From Larkinella arboricola (GTDB taxonomy: Bacteria > Bacteroidota > Bacteroidia > Cytophagales > Spirosomataceae): a DNA stretch of 64,000 nucleotides. Shown in pieces: positions 1 through 8,594 of the stretch. Location: the NCBI RefSeq assembly GCF_003259745.1, contig NZ_QLMC01000001.1, positions 930,001 to 994,000 on the forward strand, read 5' to 3'. Both the position numbers and the translations under genes were made by a program. The notes below the pieces were generated by a model. The model saw only the letters and a list, made by a program, of their open reading frames with translations, ran no database searches and was not told where the DNA came from. The first letter of the stretch is position 1. Each line of letters starts with the position of its first letter.

Positions 1-1
1 G

Positions 2-550
2 CAGGGTGCGCTGAAATTGACCGAACATGTAGGCAAAGGGCCGGAAGGGGCTTATGTACTCGTAGCGAGTTATAAAGATAAAGGAGCCAATGGGATTGAG
101 TCTTTATCGACCAGCGAACATATCGTCCTGCGGAATCCGCTGCTTCAGACGGAAGACAATGACGGGAGCAATGTGGGGGTCGTTATTGCCACGGCCAATA
201 CGGGTTTTGTTTCCTACGTCCGGGGCATAACCAATGGAAAATTCCTGAAATTTAACCACATCGACCTGACGCAGGTGACGCAGATGACGTACCGGGTTCA
301 GGCGCAGCCGGCTGGTGGGCGGATCGAACTCCGTCTGGACAGCCCGCAGGGACCAATCGTCAGTACGGCAACGGTTCCGGGCCAGTCGGTGAAGGACCCC
401 AAAACGGACTGGAACAACGTAACGGCAACGGTTCAGCCAACCACCGGCTTTCATGATCTGTACTTTGTATTTACCAATGCCGATGCGGGCCACCGGGAGC
501 TGTTTTTTATTGATTGGCTGTCTTTCGGGCGTAACGCTTCAAGGCAATAA
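2..550 (+). CDS. C-terminal end of a large secreted protein with a CBM6-like domain (5' partial)
   Basis: The reading frame is open from the left edge of the window, so only the C-terminal 182 residues are visible and the true start lies outside. The visible part ends with a beta-rich module containing IELRLDSPQGPIVSTATVPG and ending in FFIDWLSF. This matches the carbohydrate-binding-module-6 tails of secreted Bacteroidota proteins that also carry ThuA, PQQ-sugar-dehydrogenase and cytochrome c domains. The preceding GPEGAYVLVASYKDKG resembles the linker found before this module in that family. The next gene, a Tat-exported oxidoreductase, starts 23 bases downstream in the same direction, so the two may be co-transcribed and act on a carbohydrate in the periplasm. 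The upstream domains are inferred from family knowledge and are not seen here. Confidence 0.7.
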   Translation, partial: QGALKLTEHVGKGPEGAYVLVASYKDKGANGIESLSTSEHIVLRNPLLQTEDNDGSNVGVVIATANTGFVSYVRGITNGKFLKFNHIDLTQVTQMTYRVQAQPAGGRIELRLDSPQGPIVSTATVPGQSVKDPKTDWNNVTATVQPTTGFHDLYFVFTNADAGHRELFFIDWLSFGRNASRQ

Positions 551-573
551 TTCACTTTTGATTAGCAGACAGA

Positions 574-1572
574 ATGAAAGCATTTTATAATCGCCGGCAC
601 TTCATCCGAACAACGGCAGCGGCTGGGGCCGGATTGGGGCTGGCTCAGGGCCTGTCGGCCTTCGTCAGTCGGGATACGTCGGTAGCCGAGGGGCGCCGGG
701 TTGGGATTATCGGATTGGATACCTCGCATAGTCAGGTATTCAGCGAGATGTTAAACGACCCGAAAGCCGGTCCCGAATTGGGCGGCTACCGGGTGGTGGC
801 GGCCTATGCGCAGGGCAGTAAAGACATCCCCTCTGCGCTTAAGATGAAACCGGATATTACCGAAGCGGTCAAAAAGCTGGGGGTAGAAATCGTGAACTCC
901 ATTGATGAACTGCTGACCAAGGTGGATGTGGTTCTGCTGGAAACAAACGATGGACGTCCTCACCTTGAGCAGGCTTTGCCCGTATTCAAGGCGGGCAAAC
1001 GGGTGTTTATTGATAAGCCGATTGCCGCTTCCCTGGCCGATGCCAAAGCCATTTTTAAGGCGGCAACTCAATACAAAGTACCGGTTTTTACGTCGTCTGC
1101 CCTACGGTTTGACCAGAACGTGCAACAGGTCGTGGCCGGAAAAATTGGCCCTGTAACCGGTGCCGATGTGTATACGCCCGCCGAGCTGGAAGAACACCAT
1201 ATGGATTTAGCCTGGTACGGTATTCACGGCGTAGAAATGCTGTTTACCGTGATGGGTACCGGTTGTAAAAGCGTGACCCGAACCCATACCGACGGGGTTG
1301 ATCTGGTGGTGGGCGTCTGGAACGATGGCCGCGTGGGCACCGTCAGGGGAATCCGCAAAGGAGCGGCCAACATTGCCGGAACGGCTTTCGGGGAGAAAGG
1401 AATTGCCCCGCTGGGTCCTTTTCAGACCTACAAACCGCTGGTCGAGCAAATCGTACGTTTCTTTCAGACCGGAACGCCCCCTGTAAGTCCGGCAGAAACG
1501 CTGGAAATCTTCGCCTTTATCGATGCCGCCGATGTGAGCCGACGGAAAAACGGAGCCAGCGTAAACCTATAG
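574..1572 (+). CDS. Gfo/Idh/MocA family oxidoreductase, Tat-exported
   Basis: The 332-residue product begins with a twin-arginine signal (RRHFIRT, residues 7-13, then an Ala/Gly-rich hydrophobic stretch to about 30), so it is probably folded with its nucleotide and exported. The N-terminal Rossmann region reads VGIIGLDTSHSQVF, a variant of the usual GxGxxG loop. The family's EKP motif appears as DKP in VFIDKPIAAS near residue 148. The C-terminal half is a typical GFO/IDH alpha/beta domain. Such enzymes oxidise or rearrange sugars and polyols using NAD(P). The substrate cannot be read from sequence, but the upstream CBM6-type protein suggests carbohydrate. The altered nucleotide loop leaves open a non-canonical cofactor mode. 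Confidence 0.85.
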   Translation: MKAFYNRRHFIRTTAAAGAGLGLAQGLSAFVSRDTSVAEGRRVGIIGLDTSHSQVFSEMLNDPKAGPELGGYRVVAAYAQGSKDIPSALKMKPDITEAVKKLGVEIVNSIDELLTKVDVVLLETNDGRPHLEQALPVFKAGKRVFIDKPIAASLADAKAIFKAATQYKVPVFTSSALRFDQNVQQVVAGKIGPVTGADVYTPAELEEHHMDLAWYGIHGVEMLFTVMGTGCKSVTRTHTDGVDLVVGVWNDGRVGTVRGIRKGAANIAGTAFGEKGIAPLGPFQTYKPLVEQIVRFFQTGTPPVSPAETLEIFAFIDAADVSRRKNGASVNL

Positions 1573-1622
1573 GAAGCCCGCTGCCATTTGATCCGTCACC
1601 GTGTTTTCTGATACTTTTTGGG

Positions 1623-1630
1623 TAGCTTTG
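1623..1630 (+). promoter_or_regulatory. Candidate -7 box of the nuoA promoter
   Basis: TAGCTTTG matches the Bacteroidota -7 consensus TAnnTTTG and lies 85 bases before the nuoA start. No good -33 element is visible at the usual spacing, so this is a suggestion only. Confidence 0.4.
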
Positions 1631-1633
1631 TAC

Positions 1634-1657
1634 GAAGGTGGTCTTGGGACCACCTTC
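1634..1657 (+). promoter_or_regulatory. Perfect 10-bp hairpin in the nuoA leader
   Basis: GAAGGTGGTC and GACCACCTTC are exact inverted repeats separated by TTGG. The hairpin lies just after the candidate -7 box and 58 bases before nuoA. No T-run follows on either strand, so it does not look like an intrinsic terminator of the upstream oxidoreductase gene. Confidence 0.5.
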
Positions 1658-1715
1658 AACGTTTGGATTGATCCCTTTCCACCACGACCCGTAGTGCAAC
1701 CATCGTTCAGGAACC

Positions 1716-2180
1716 ATGCTCTCCGACTTCGGCATCATTCTTCTGTTTATTATCACCGGCCTGGCATTTGTTGGGCTAATTTTGTTTGTGGGGGGGCTGC
1801 TCCGCCCGAACCGCCCGAATATTGAAAAACTAACCACCTACGAGTCGGGGGAAGAACCCGTTGGTAATGCCAATGTGCAGTTCAACGTCCGGTTTTACGT
1901 GGTTGCTATTATCTTCGTTTTATTTGATGTTGAGCTGGTTTTTCTGTTTCCGTGGGCAACGGTTTTTGGTCAAAAAACGTTGATTGAAGAGACGGGTGGT
2001 TTGTGGGGCTGGCTGGCACTTTCGGAAATGCTGGTCTTTGTGGCGCTTCTGGCCCTGGGACTGGCGTATGCCTGGGTAAAAGGTTTTCTGGATTGGGTAA
2101 AACCCGAGCCGAAAGTGCCGGAAATAAAAACCAGCGTACCGGCCTCCCTGTACGAAAAAGTAAATCAGAAATATAAATAG
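1716..2180 (+). CDS. nuoA: NADH-quinone oxidoreductase subunit A
   Basis: The 154-residue membrane subunit of respiratory complex I has three hydrophobic helices, at about residues 5-31, 63-85 and 95-120. It carries the family signature around [20 protein letters not shown], followed by [17 protein letters not shown]. The subunit lies at the junction of the peripheral and membrane arms, near the quinone site. It starts the local complex I operon, with nuoB 25 bases downstream. The C-terminal extension after the third helix, ending EKVNQKYK, is longer than in the E. coli subunit but is common in Bacteroidota. Confidence 0.97.
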   Translation: MLSDFGIILLFIITGLAFVGLILFVGGLLRPNRPNIEKLTTYESGEEPVGNANVQFNVRFYVVAIIFVLFDVELVFLFPWATVFGQKTLIEETGGLWGWLALSEMLVFVALLALGLAYAWVKGFLDWVKPEPKVPEIKTSVPASLYEKVNQKYK

Positions 2181-2205
2181 CGCCTTTTGGGCCGAAAGAT
2201 AAAAG

Positions 2206-2751
2206 ATGAGTGGTCTGCTCGATCAAAAATTTAAATCTGGTGAGGGTGGGGTTTTGCTGACCACGGCCGAAGACCTGCTGAACTGGGCGCGGCTGTCGTC
2301 GCTGTGGCCGATGGGCTTCGGTTTGGCTTGCTGTGCGATTGAAATGATGCAAACCTTTGCGTCGGGATATGATCTGGAGCGGTTCGGGATTTTTCCGCGC
2401 CCTTCGCCCCGGCAGTCGGATGTGATGATTGTTTCCGGAACGGTAACGTTTAAGATGGCCGACCGCATCAGGCGGCTTTACGAACAAATGCCCGAACCCC
2501 GGTATGTCATTTCAATGGGGTCGTGCTCCAACTGCGGAGGACCGTACTGGCAGCACGGGTATCATGTGGTTAAGGGCGTTGACCGGATTATTCCCGTCGA
2601 TGTGTACGTGCCGGGTTGCCCCCCGCGTCCGGAAGCCCTGATTGGCGGATTTCTGAAATTGCAGGAAAAAATCAGAAACGCCCGGCTGACGGAAGATCCC
2701 GCGCCCACGGCTTTACTGGCAATGGAAGCGGAAGAAGCTGTAAAAGTTTAA
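2206..2751 (+). CDS. nuoB: NADH-quinone oxidoreductase subunit B
   Basis: The 181-residue peripheral subunit carries the terminal iron-sulfur cluster N2, which passes electrons to quinone. The four expected ligands are visible: the adjacent Cys42 and Cys43 in [10 protein letters not shown], Cys107 in [10 protein letters not shown] and Cys138 in [10 protein letters not shown]. Length and motif spacing are normal for the family. The gene follows nuoA closely. nuoC comes next in the complex I order, but here a small lipoprotein gene sits between them. Confidence 0.98.
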   Translation: MSGLLDQKFKSGEGGVLLTTAEDLLNWARLSSLWPMGFGLACCAIEMMQTFASGYDLERFGIFPRPSPRQSDVMIVSGTVTFKMADRIRRLYEQMPEPRYVISMGSCSNCGGPYWQHGYHVVKGVDRIIPVDVYVPGCPPRPEALIGGFLKLQEKIRNARLTEDPAPTALLAMEAEEAVKV

Positions 2752-2808
2752 GCAGTCCTCCAACCCATGATACAACAAAAGGGTCCTAAAAAGTAAAAGA
2801 AAACTGCT

Positions 2809-3156
2809 ATGAAAACGACCCTGATCATTTTGTCGACGGTGTTCTGCCTGGCTATGTGCCGGGAGAGCGATGATCCGACCGGTCCGGAACTCCGGAACGA
2901 CGTAATGGTATATGAAAACGGCCTGGCCTACGACGGGTGTGAAACCCATGTGGCGCTGAACTGGAACGATCCGAACAAAATAGTTCGCTATGCCCCGGAT
3001 GCGGAGTCGGTTGCGCTGCTCGAAAACTTTCTGGGCAAAGAACCCCAGAAACAGGGCGATATTATTTACAAATTTACGGATCGGAAGAAAACCGTTCAGT
3101 GCGGCTGGGGATCTAAATTTGAAGCCGACGAGATAACGATTGTCTCGATTCGCTAA
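2809..3156 (+). CDS. Small predicted lipoprotein inserted between nuoB and nuoC
   Basis: I do not recognise this 115-residue product. It has a short signal sequence ending in a lipobox-like LAMC (Cys17), so it is probably a lipoprotein. The mature part is acidic, with two further cysteines in YDGCETHV and TVQCGWG that could form a disulfide. It is co-directional with the nuo genes, 57 bases after nuoB and 8 bases before nuoC, so it is probably co-transcribed with complex I. Nothing in it resembles a known complex I accessory subunit. It may simply have inserted into the operon. A distant counterpart in size and type lies on the other strand at 5439-5798. Confidence 0.65.
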   Translation: MKTTLIILSTVFCLAMCRESDDPTGPELRNDVMVYENGLAYDGCETHVALNWNDPNKIVRYAPDAESVALLENFLGKEPQKQGDIIYKFTDRKKTVQCGWGSKFEADEITIVSIR

Positions 3157-3164
3157 CTTACGAA

Positions 3165-3662
3165 ATGACTTTTTCTGAAATCACCGATCTGCTGATGGCC
3201 CAGTTTGGCCCCGACGTTATTCAGCAGGCCAATACCACCAATCCGCAACCGTTTCTCGTCGTTCAGAAAACCGCAATAGCCAGTCTTTGCCAATTTCTGC
3301 GCGACGACGAACGGTTGTTTTTTGATTTTCTGGCCTGTATGACCGGCATCGACAATGGTCTGCAAGCCAGTACGATGGAGGTGGTTTATAACCTGACTTC
3401 CATACCGTACGAACACAATCTGACGCTGAAAGTCGTAATGCCGCGCAATGCTGACGGTGAACCGTTGCCCGAAATACCGACCGTTAGCCACATCTGGCGG
3501 ACGGCCGACTGGCACGAGCGGGAAATTTACGATTTAGTCGGGATCCGGTTTGAAGGACACCCGGATTTGCGCCGGATTCTGTTGCCCACCGACTGGCAGG
3601 GGCACCCGTTACGGAAAGATTACCAGGATCTGGAAACGTACCACGGTATCAAGGTGAAATAG
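3165..3662 (+). CDS. nuoC: NADH-quinone oxidoreductase subunit C
   Basis: The 165-residue 30-kDa subunit of complex I belongs to the peripheral arm. Its signature, HIWRTADWHEREIYDLVGI, runs from about residue 109, followed by GHPDLRRILLPTDWQGHPLRKDY, which is diagnostic for the family. The protein is free-standing and not fused to subunit D as in E. coli. The expected partner nuoD does not follow: the next gene encodes a secreted thioredoxin-fold protein, so the complex I cluster is split and the remaining subunits must lie elsewhere in the genome. Confidence 0.96.
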   Translation: MTFSEITDLLMAQFGPDVIQQANTTNPQPFLVVQKTAIASLCQFLRDDERLFFDFLACMTGIDNGLQASTMEVVYNLTSIPYEHNLTLKVVMPRNADGEPLPEIPTVSHIWRTADWHEREIYDLVGIRFEGHPDLRRILLPTDWQGHPLRKDYQDLETYHGIKVK

Positions 3663-3746
3663 CCCGCGCAATCGGTATCATTTGGTAGTATGCAGTAGGC
3701 AGTTTAACTTGTCTTCCTTTCTGAATAGACCTGAGATTTTGCCTCC

Positions 3747-5432
3747 ATGCTAACGCTTCGACATATTCTGTTTCTGGTTTCCACCCTGCTGCTGACCTTG
3801 TTTTTGGGCGCATCGTCGGTGGTCTGCGCGCAGCCCAAAGCTGATTCCGTAACGGTAAAGGGACGAATTAAAAATCTGACGATTCAGCTGTATCGCCAGA
3901 GTCCGAACGTTACCGTTTCGCGCAACAACATTTTGCAGGCCAGCCGCGAAATGGCCCGACCGGCCCCGCTCGAACCTGATGGTTCGTTTCAGGTGACGCT
4001 GCCGCTGGTGTATCCCTACGAAGAATTATATTTCAATTTCGGACAGATTTCAACGGTTTTTCTGGCTTCGGCCGGAACCGTCGAGATTGCGCTGGATGCG
4101 GATTCCCTGTTTTTGTCGGAAGCGCCTTTCCGGTTTAGCGGCACCAACGCGCAGGTTAACAATCAACTGACGCGCTACAAGGCATTTGAGTTTAAGAACC
4201 GGCCTAAAATTGATAACCGTCAGCTCTCGCGACGGCTGGCCGGGCGGTCGGCAGAGGACAGCCGGAAACTTCTGACCAATGAGTTTATCGCTACGTACGA
4301 AAAATTTCGCCAGACGAACGAGGTTCTGCCGTTGCTGGATCAGTACATCAATTCGGCGATCCGGTACGAAGTAGCGGCTTTTCTGTACGACAAGGCACTG
4401 GCTGAGCAGAATAGCCGTCTGGAAACGGATGTGCCCGTTAGTAGCCTGCGCCCCGCCGATGACCGGTTTCTGACGATTCAGCGGACGACGGCGCTGGAGC
4501 GTTTTGCTGAATATGCGGGCTCCCGCATCACCGACTTATCGCTCGCGGGTTCGGGACGGAGTATTCCCATCAGCACCTTTGCCCGTCTGGTAGACCGTTA
4601 TGTGACGGACCTGTCGGAAACCGAGCGCACCCGGATTGAGGAACTGAAGACCGCCAAATCGGGGCAGAACCGGGACATTACGATGCTGCAACGGATTATG
4701 CAGCGAAACGACGAGAAGTTGTCCAAACTGCTGACTTACGAAACGACGATGGCCCAGTACCGGAAATTAGTGGACACGACGGGTCTGGATTACATGAAAG
4801 CGCACTTCCTGGCCATGAACCTGCCCACCATCGAGTTGAAAAATCAGGAATTGCTCTATCGACATATTACGCCACAGGTGGGCGATCCGCACTACCGGCT
4901 TTCGCTGGAGGAGTTGTATCGGATGGAAGTAAAGGATAGCGCGACGGTACGGGAAGTGGCCGGAAAATTCACCGACACACAGATTGATGAACCGGTCGAG
5001 GTACTGTCGGGTGTCACGCTCCTGCGGTCGAGCCGGTACGGGAAAGATTTCATTGACCAATTGCAAAAACAGGCCCAGGGCCGCTTGATTTACATACTGG
5101 CCTGGTCGACGGATGTCGATCCCTCACGGCAGGAAGTGCTGGCGTCCCGTGCCCTTCAGGAACAGCTCCCCGGCCGCGACATCCTGTTTGCCTATGTATG
5201 CAGCAACGAAACGTCTCTGAATCATTGGCGGGAGTGGGTGGCAAAAAACAAGCCGAAGGGGCTGCACGTCTATGTCGATCAGGACCAGTTAGGCAATCTG
5301 CTGGGCTCACTTCGGGCCGAGTACATTCCGGCGGCTGGATTGCTCAGTCGCGACGGAAAATTCATCAAGCGGGATGCACCGCTACCCTCTAAATCCGACG
5401 ACGTTCTAAAGCTCATTCGGGAAAAGATATAA
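3747..5432 (+). CDS. Secreted thioredoxin-fold protein lacking the CxxC active site
   Basis: The 561-residue protein has a cleavable signal peptide (hydrophobic residues 5-27, then VCAQP). Residues 35-140 form a beta-rich N-terminal domain like the DUF4369-type domains that precede thioredoxin domains in Bacteroidota. A long helical middle region covers about 140-430, and a thioredoxin-like domain covers about 430-560. Where relatives have the WCxxC redox site, this protein has LAWSTDVDPSRQE with no cysteine, so it cannot act as a dithiol oxidoreductase. The cis-proline region may correspond to EYIPAAGLLSRDGKF. A binding or structural role in the periplasm is likely. It lies 84 bases after nuoC. 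Confidence 0.7.
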   Translation: MLTLRHILFLVSTLLLTLFLGASSVVCAQPKADSVTVKGRIKNLTIQLYRQSPNVTVSRNNILQASREMARPAPLEPDGSFQVTLPLVYPYEELYFNFGQISTVFLASAGTVEIALDADSLFLSEAPFRFSGTNAQVNNQLTRYKAFEFKNRPKIDNRQLSRRLAGRSAEDSRKLLTNEFIATYEKFRQTNEVLPLLDQYINSAIRYEVAAFLYDKALAEQNSRLETDVPVSSLRPADDRFLTIQRTTALERFAEYAGSRITDLSLAGSGRSIPISTFARLVDRYVTDLSETERTRIEELKTAKSGQNRDITMLQRIMQRNDEKLSKLLTYETTMAQYRKLVDTTGLDYMKAHFLAMNLPTIELKNQELLYRHITPQVGDPHYRLSLEELYRMEVKDSATVREVAGKFTDTQIDEPVEVLSGVTLLRSSRYGKDFIDQLQKQAQGRLIYILAWSTDVDPSRQEVLASRALQEQLPGRDILFAYVCSNETSLNHWREWVAKNKPKGLHVYVDQDQLGNLLGSLRAEYIPAAGLLSRDGKFIKRDAPLPSKSDDVLKLIREKI

Positions 5433-5438
5433 GGTTTA

Positions 5439-5798
5439 TCAGGGCGTGACCCGCAACTTCGTCAGCTTGACGGGAACACCCGCCAGCCGAACATTCGGCG
5501 GGGGCGCAAACTCATCGGCGTTAAAAACGACTTTGGTTCCGGTTTTTCGAGCCTGGTCGGGTAGGTTGCAGGCAAAATAGCGTGTGCTGTCGCTGGTCAG
5601 GATATAGAGCCAGGTGCTGGTTTGGGACGTTTCCGCTTCATTGACTACTGTACCCGGCACCTCGCGCAACTCGGCGGCTTTTTTCCATTCGGCATAAGAC
5701 GGACAATCGGTGCTCACGGGTACTTCGTTGTTCCAGGGGGCGGTTTGGCAGGTTGCCATCAGGAGCGTCAGGCCCAATACTAAAGTTAGCGTCTTCAT
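5439..5798 (-). CDS. Small predicted lipoprotein
   Basis: I do not recognise this product. From the ATG at 5798 (a GTG lies one codon upstream) it has 119 residues, with a signal sequence ending in LLMATC as a lipobox. The mature protein begins with a PWNNEVPVSTDCPSY segment and has a second cysteine in RYFACNLPDQA, so one disulfide is possible. Beta-rich segments such as TWLYILTSDSTRYFA suggest a small beta-fold. It is convergent with the thioredoxin-like gene, the two stops being only 6 bases apart. Upstream on its own strand lies the isocitrate dehydrogenase terminator, so it probably has its own promoter in 5799-5890. Confidence 0.6.
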   Translation of the reverse strand: MKTLTLVLGLTLLMATCQTAPWNNEVPVSTDCPSYAEWKKAAELREVPGTVVNEAETSQTSTWLYILTSDSTRYFACNLPDQARKTGTKVVFNADEFAPPPNVRLAGVPVKLTKLRVTP

Positions 5799-5885
5799 CA
5801 CTGTGCTTATTTTAAGTACTGATATAAGACACCCGGAAGGCGGAAATGGTTGGAGAAGGCCGCTGTTAGTTTAGAAAGACGTTAT

Positions 5886-5922
5886 AAAAAAGCCCCAGAC
5901 GGTTTTAAAACCATCTGGGGCT
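5886..5922 (-). terminator. Intrinsic terminator of icd
   Basis: AGCCCCAGACGG and CCATCTGGGGCT form a stem (one G:T pair) around TTTTAAAA at 5891-5922. Read on the minus strand it is followed by a T-run, as expected for a terminator just downstream of the icd stop codon. Confidence 0.85.
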
Positions 5923-5944
5923 GTCGTATGGGTGCGAGTTGAAA

Positions 5945-7165
5945 TTAACCCAGTTTCACTTTCAGATTCTGATCCAGTGCTTCCAGGAAATCTTCGGTAT
6001 TGAGGTAGTGCTCACCGGCTACCAGTTTCGTACCTGACGGGAACGCCGACAGGGCCAGATCCTTGGTCATTTTGCCACTTTCGACGGTTTCGATACAAAC
6101 GGCTTCCAGCGCTTCGCAGAAGTCGATGAGTTGCTGGTTGCCATCCAGTTTGCCCCGGAAAGCCAGACCGCGCGTCCAGGCGAAAATCGACGCAATCGGG
6201 TTGGTAGAAGTCGGGTTGCCTTTCTGGTGCTCGCGGTAGTGGCGCGTTACCGTACCGTGGGCCGCTTCGGCTTCCATCGTTTTGCCATCGGGTGTTACCA
6301 GTACCGAGGTCATCAGACCGAGTGAACCGAAGCCCTGAGCAACGGTATCCGACTGAACGTCACCGTCGTAGTTCTTACACGCCCAGACAAAGTTACCTTC
6401 CCATTTCAGGGCTGATGCTACCATGTCGTCGATCAGGCGGTGTTCGTAGTGAACGCCCTTCGCCTTGAATTCGTTTTCGTAAATTTCCTGGAAAATATCC
6501 TTGAACCGACCGTCGTATTTTTTCAGAATCGTGTTTTTGGTCGACAGGTACAGCGGCCAGCCTTTTTGCAGCGCCATGTTGAAACAAGCCTGCGCAAAAC
6601 CGCGGATCGACTCGTCTACGTTGTACATCCCCATCGCCACACCGGCTCCTTTGAACTGGTATACTTCAAATTCCTGAACGGTTCCGTCTTCGCCTTCGAA
6701 CTTCATCGTCAGCTTTCCTTTGCCCGGTACGACGAAATCCGTAGCGCGGTACTGGTCGCCGAAAGCGTGACGACCCACGATGATCGGGGCCGACCAGTTG
6801 GTTACCAGACGCGGCACGTTGTTGATCACAATCGGCTCGCGGAAAACCGTACCGTCCAGAATGTTCCGGATCGTACCGTTCGGCGATTTCCACATCTGTT
6901 TCAGGTTGAATTCTTTCACGCGGTCTTCATCGGGCGTGATGGTCGCGCATTTGATACCAACACCGTATTCTCTGATGGCGTTGGCGGCATCAACCGTTAC
7001 CTGATCGTTGGTTTCATCGCGGTATTCGATGCCCAGATCGTAATATTTAATGTCAACGTCGATGTAAGGGAGGATAAGCTTGTCTTTGATAAACTTCCAG
7101 ATAATGCGGGTCATTTCGTCGCCATCCAGTTCGACCACCGGATTAGCTACTTTAATTTTCTCCAT
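5945..7165 (-). CDS. icd: NADP-dependent isocitrate dehydrogenase
   Basis: The 406-residue cytosolic enzyme oxidatively decarboxylates isocitrate to 2-oxoglutarate in the TCA cycle and yields NADPH. It belongs to the dimeric, eukaryote-like class rather than the E. coli class. Diagnostic segments are [14 protein letters not shown] near the N-terminus, the substrate loop [36 protein letters not shown] with a catalytic lysine, and the NADP-binding [15 protein letters not shown]. Length is normal for this class. The gene is monocistronic: a good promoter lies about 43-73 bases upstream and an intrinsic terminator lies directly after the stop. Confidence 0.97.
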   Translation of the reverse strand: MEKIKVANPVVELDGDEMTRIIWKFIKDKLILPYIDVDIKYYDLGIEYRDETNDQVTVDAANAIREYGVGIKCATITPDEDRVKEFNLKQMWKSPNGTIRNILDGTVFREPIVINNVPRLVTNWSAPIIVGRHAFGDQYRATDFVVPGKGKLTMKFEGEDGTVQEFEVYQFKGAGVAMGMYNVDESIRGFAQACFNMALQKGWPLYLSTKNTILKKYDGRFKDIFQEIYENEFKAKGVHYEHRLIDDMVASALKWEGNFVWACKNYDGDVQSDTVAQGFGSLGLMTSVLVTPDGKTMEAEAAHGTVTRHYREHQKGNPTSTNPIASIFAWTRGLAFRGKLDGNQQLIDFCEALEAVCIETVESGKMTKDLALSAFPSGTKLVAGEHYLNTEDFLEALDQNLKVKLG

Positions 7166-7207
7166 TTGTTAGATATCAATCAGTGAAACGATACAGGAAA
7201 TCAGCCG

Positions 7208-7238
7208 CAAAGGTAATAATTCTGGGCGTAACGGGAAA
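7208..7238 (-). promoter_or_regulatory. Promoter of icd (Bacteroidota type)
   Basis: On the minus strand, TACCTTTG (7215-7208) matches the -7 consensus TAnnTTTG. It is preceded after exactly 20 bases by TTT (7238-7236), the -33 element. The same spacing occurs in the ffh promoter at 34776-34806. Transcription would start roughly 35 bases before the icd start codon. Confidence 0.65.
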
Positions 7239-7300
7239 TGAAAGTTCGCCAATGAACGGGCCGTTGCCTCACGGATTGATGCGCGGTTAAGCCAGCGATG

Positions 7301-7329
7301 ACACGGGGCAGAGGAACCCTGCCCCGTGT
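7301..7329 (-). terminator. Strong hairpin downstream of kbl
   Basis: ACACGGGGCAG and CTGCCCCGTGT form an 11-bp stem about 40 bases after the kbl stop. There is no T-run, so it may be a factor-dependent terminator or a 3'-end stabiliser rather than a classical intrinsic terminator. Confidence 0.5.
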
Positions 7330-7369
7330 AGCAAGTACTGATCCCAAGCCTGCAAAGCTTAGGATGTGG

Positions 7370-8590
7370 TTAGGATGCTGAGGAGACGGCGCTGGGCTGT
7401 TCGGTGGAGATAACACCCAACTCGCGGCCAATCTTTGTAAAGGCAGTCACGGCTTTTTCGAGGTGCTCGGGTTCGTGGCCCGCCGAAATCTGCACCCGGA
7501 TTCGGGCTTTGCCTTTCGGAACCACCGGGTAGAAGAAACCAATGACGTAAATGCCTTCTTCCAGCAACCGGGCCGCAAATTCCTGGGCCAGCGGAGCGTC
7601 GTACAGCATAATCGGAACAATCGGGTGTTCGCCCGGCAGAATGTCGAATCCGGCGGCTGTCATGGCTTCCCGGAAATACCGTGTGTTGGCTTCCAGTTTA
7701 TCGCGCAGGGCGGTGGACGATTGCAGGATTTCCAGTACTTTCAGCGACGCCCCGACAATGGCCGGTGCCAGCGTATTCGAGAACAGATAAGGCCGTGAAC
7801 GTTGGCGCAGCAGCTCCACAATCTCTTTCCGGGCCGCCGTAAAACCACCCGACGCGCCACCGAGTGCCTTGCCGTACGTGCCGGTGATGATGTCGATACG
7901 ACCGAACACGTTCCGGTATTCCGGCGTTCCGCGACCGGTTTTGCCCAGAAAACCACTGGCGTGGCATTCGTCCACCATCACCATCGCGCCGTATTGATCG
8001 GCCAGATCGCAGATTTTGTCGAGTTGGGCAATGGTGCCGTCCATCGAGAACGCGCCGTCCGTCACGATCAGTTTCCGCCGGTTGCCCGAAGCCGCCTGCA
8101 ACTGGGCTTCCAGATCGGCCATGTCGTTGTGTTTGTACCGAAACCGTTTGGCCTTGCACAGCCGAATCCCGTCGATGATCGAAGCGTGGTTCAGTTCGTC
8201 CGAAATAATGGCGTCTTCTTCGTTCAAGAGCGGTTCAAAAATCCCGCCGTTGGCATCGAACGCAGCCGCGTACAGAATGCAGTCTTCGGCTCCGACAAAC
8301 TCGGCGGTTCTCCGTTCGAGTTCTTTGTGAATGTCCTGCGTACCGCAGATAAACCGCACCGACGACATCCCAAAACCGTGGCTGTCGAGCGTCTCGTGCG
8401 CGGCTTTGATCACCTCCGGATGCGACGACAGACCGAGGTAGTTGTTGGCGCAGAAGTTCAGGACTTCCTGCCCGCCGTGAACGGCGATGACCGATGATTG
8501 CGGAGAAACAATAATCCTTTCGGATTTATACAAACCGGCTTCCCGGATGGAATCAAGTTCCTGCTGAAGTTCGTGTTGAATACCGTACAT
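7370..8590 (-). CDS. kbl: Glycine C-acetyltransferase (2-amino-3-ketobutyrate CoA ligase)
   Basis: The 406-residue PLP enzyme of the alpha-oxoamine synthase family cleaves 2-amino-3-oxobutyrate with CoA to glycine and acetyl-CoA, the second step of threonine breakdown. Visible features are [16 protein letters not shown] near residue 50, the cofactor pocket [22 protein letters not shown], and the PLP lysine in [15 protein letters not shown] near residue 245. Length is close to the E. coli enzyme, with a short extra C-terminus ending SAVSSAS. The gene begins 4 bases after the tdh stop codon, so the two are certainly co-transcribed and give a complete two-step pathway. Confidence 0.96.
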   Translation of the reverse strand: MYGIQHELQQELDSIREAGLYKSERIIVSPQSSVIAVHGGQEVLNFCANNYLGLSSHPEVIKAAHETLDSHGFGMSSVRFICGTQDIHKELERRTAEFVGAEDCILYAAAFDANGGIFEPLLNEEDAIISDELNHASIIDGIRLCKAKRFRYKHNDMADLEAQLQAASGNRRKLIVTDGAFSMDGTIAQLDKICDLADQYGAMVMVDECHASGFLGKTGRGTPEYRNVFGRIDIITGTYGKALGGASGGFTAARKEIVELLRQRSRPYLFSNTLAPAIVGASLKVLEILQSSTALRDKLEANTRYFREAMTAAGFDILPGEHPIVPIMLYDAPLAQEFAARLLEEGIYVIGFFYPVVPKGKARIRVQISAGHEPEHLEKAVTAFTKIGRELGVISTEQPSAVSSAS

Positions 8591-8594
8591 ACCG

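Noticed and set aside
2809-3156. Reading the lipoprotein between nuoB and nuoC as a complex I subunit
   Set aside because: No motif of any known accessory subunit; only its position suggests the link.
6440-7186. 248-codon plus-strand frame opposite icd
   Set aside because: Antisense shadow of a highly conserved gene; no family resemblance and no promoter.
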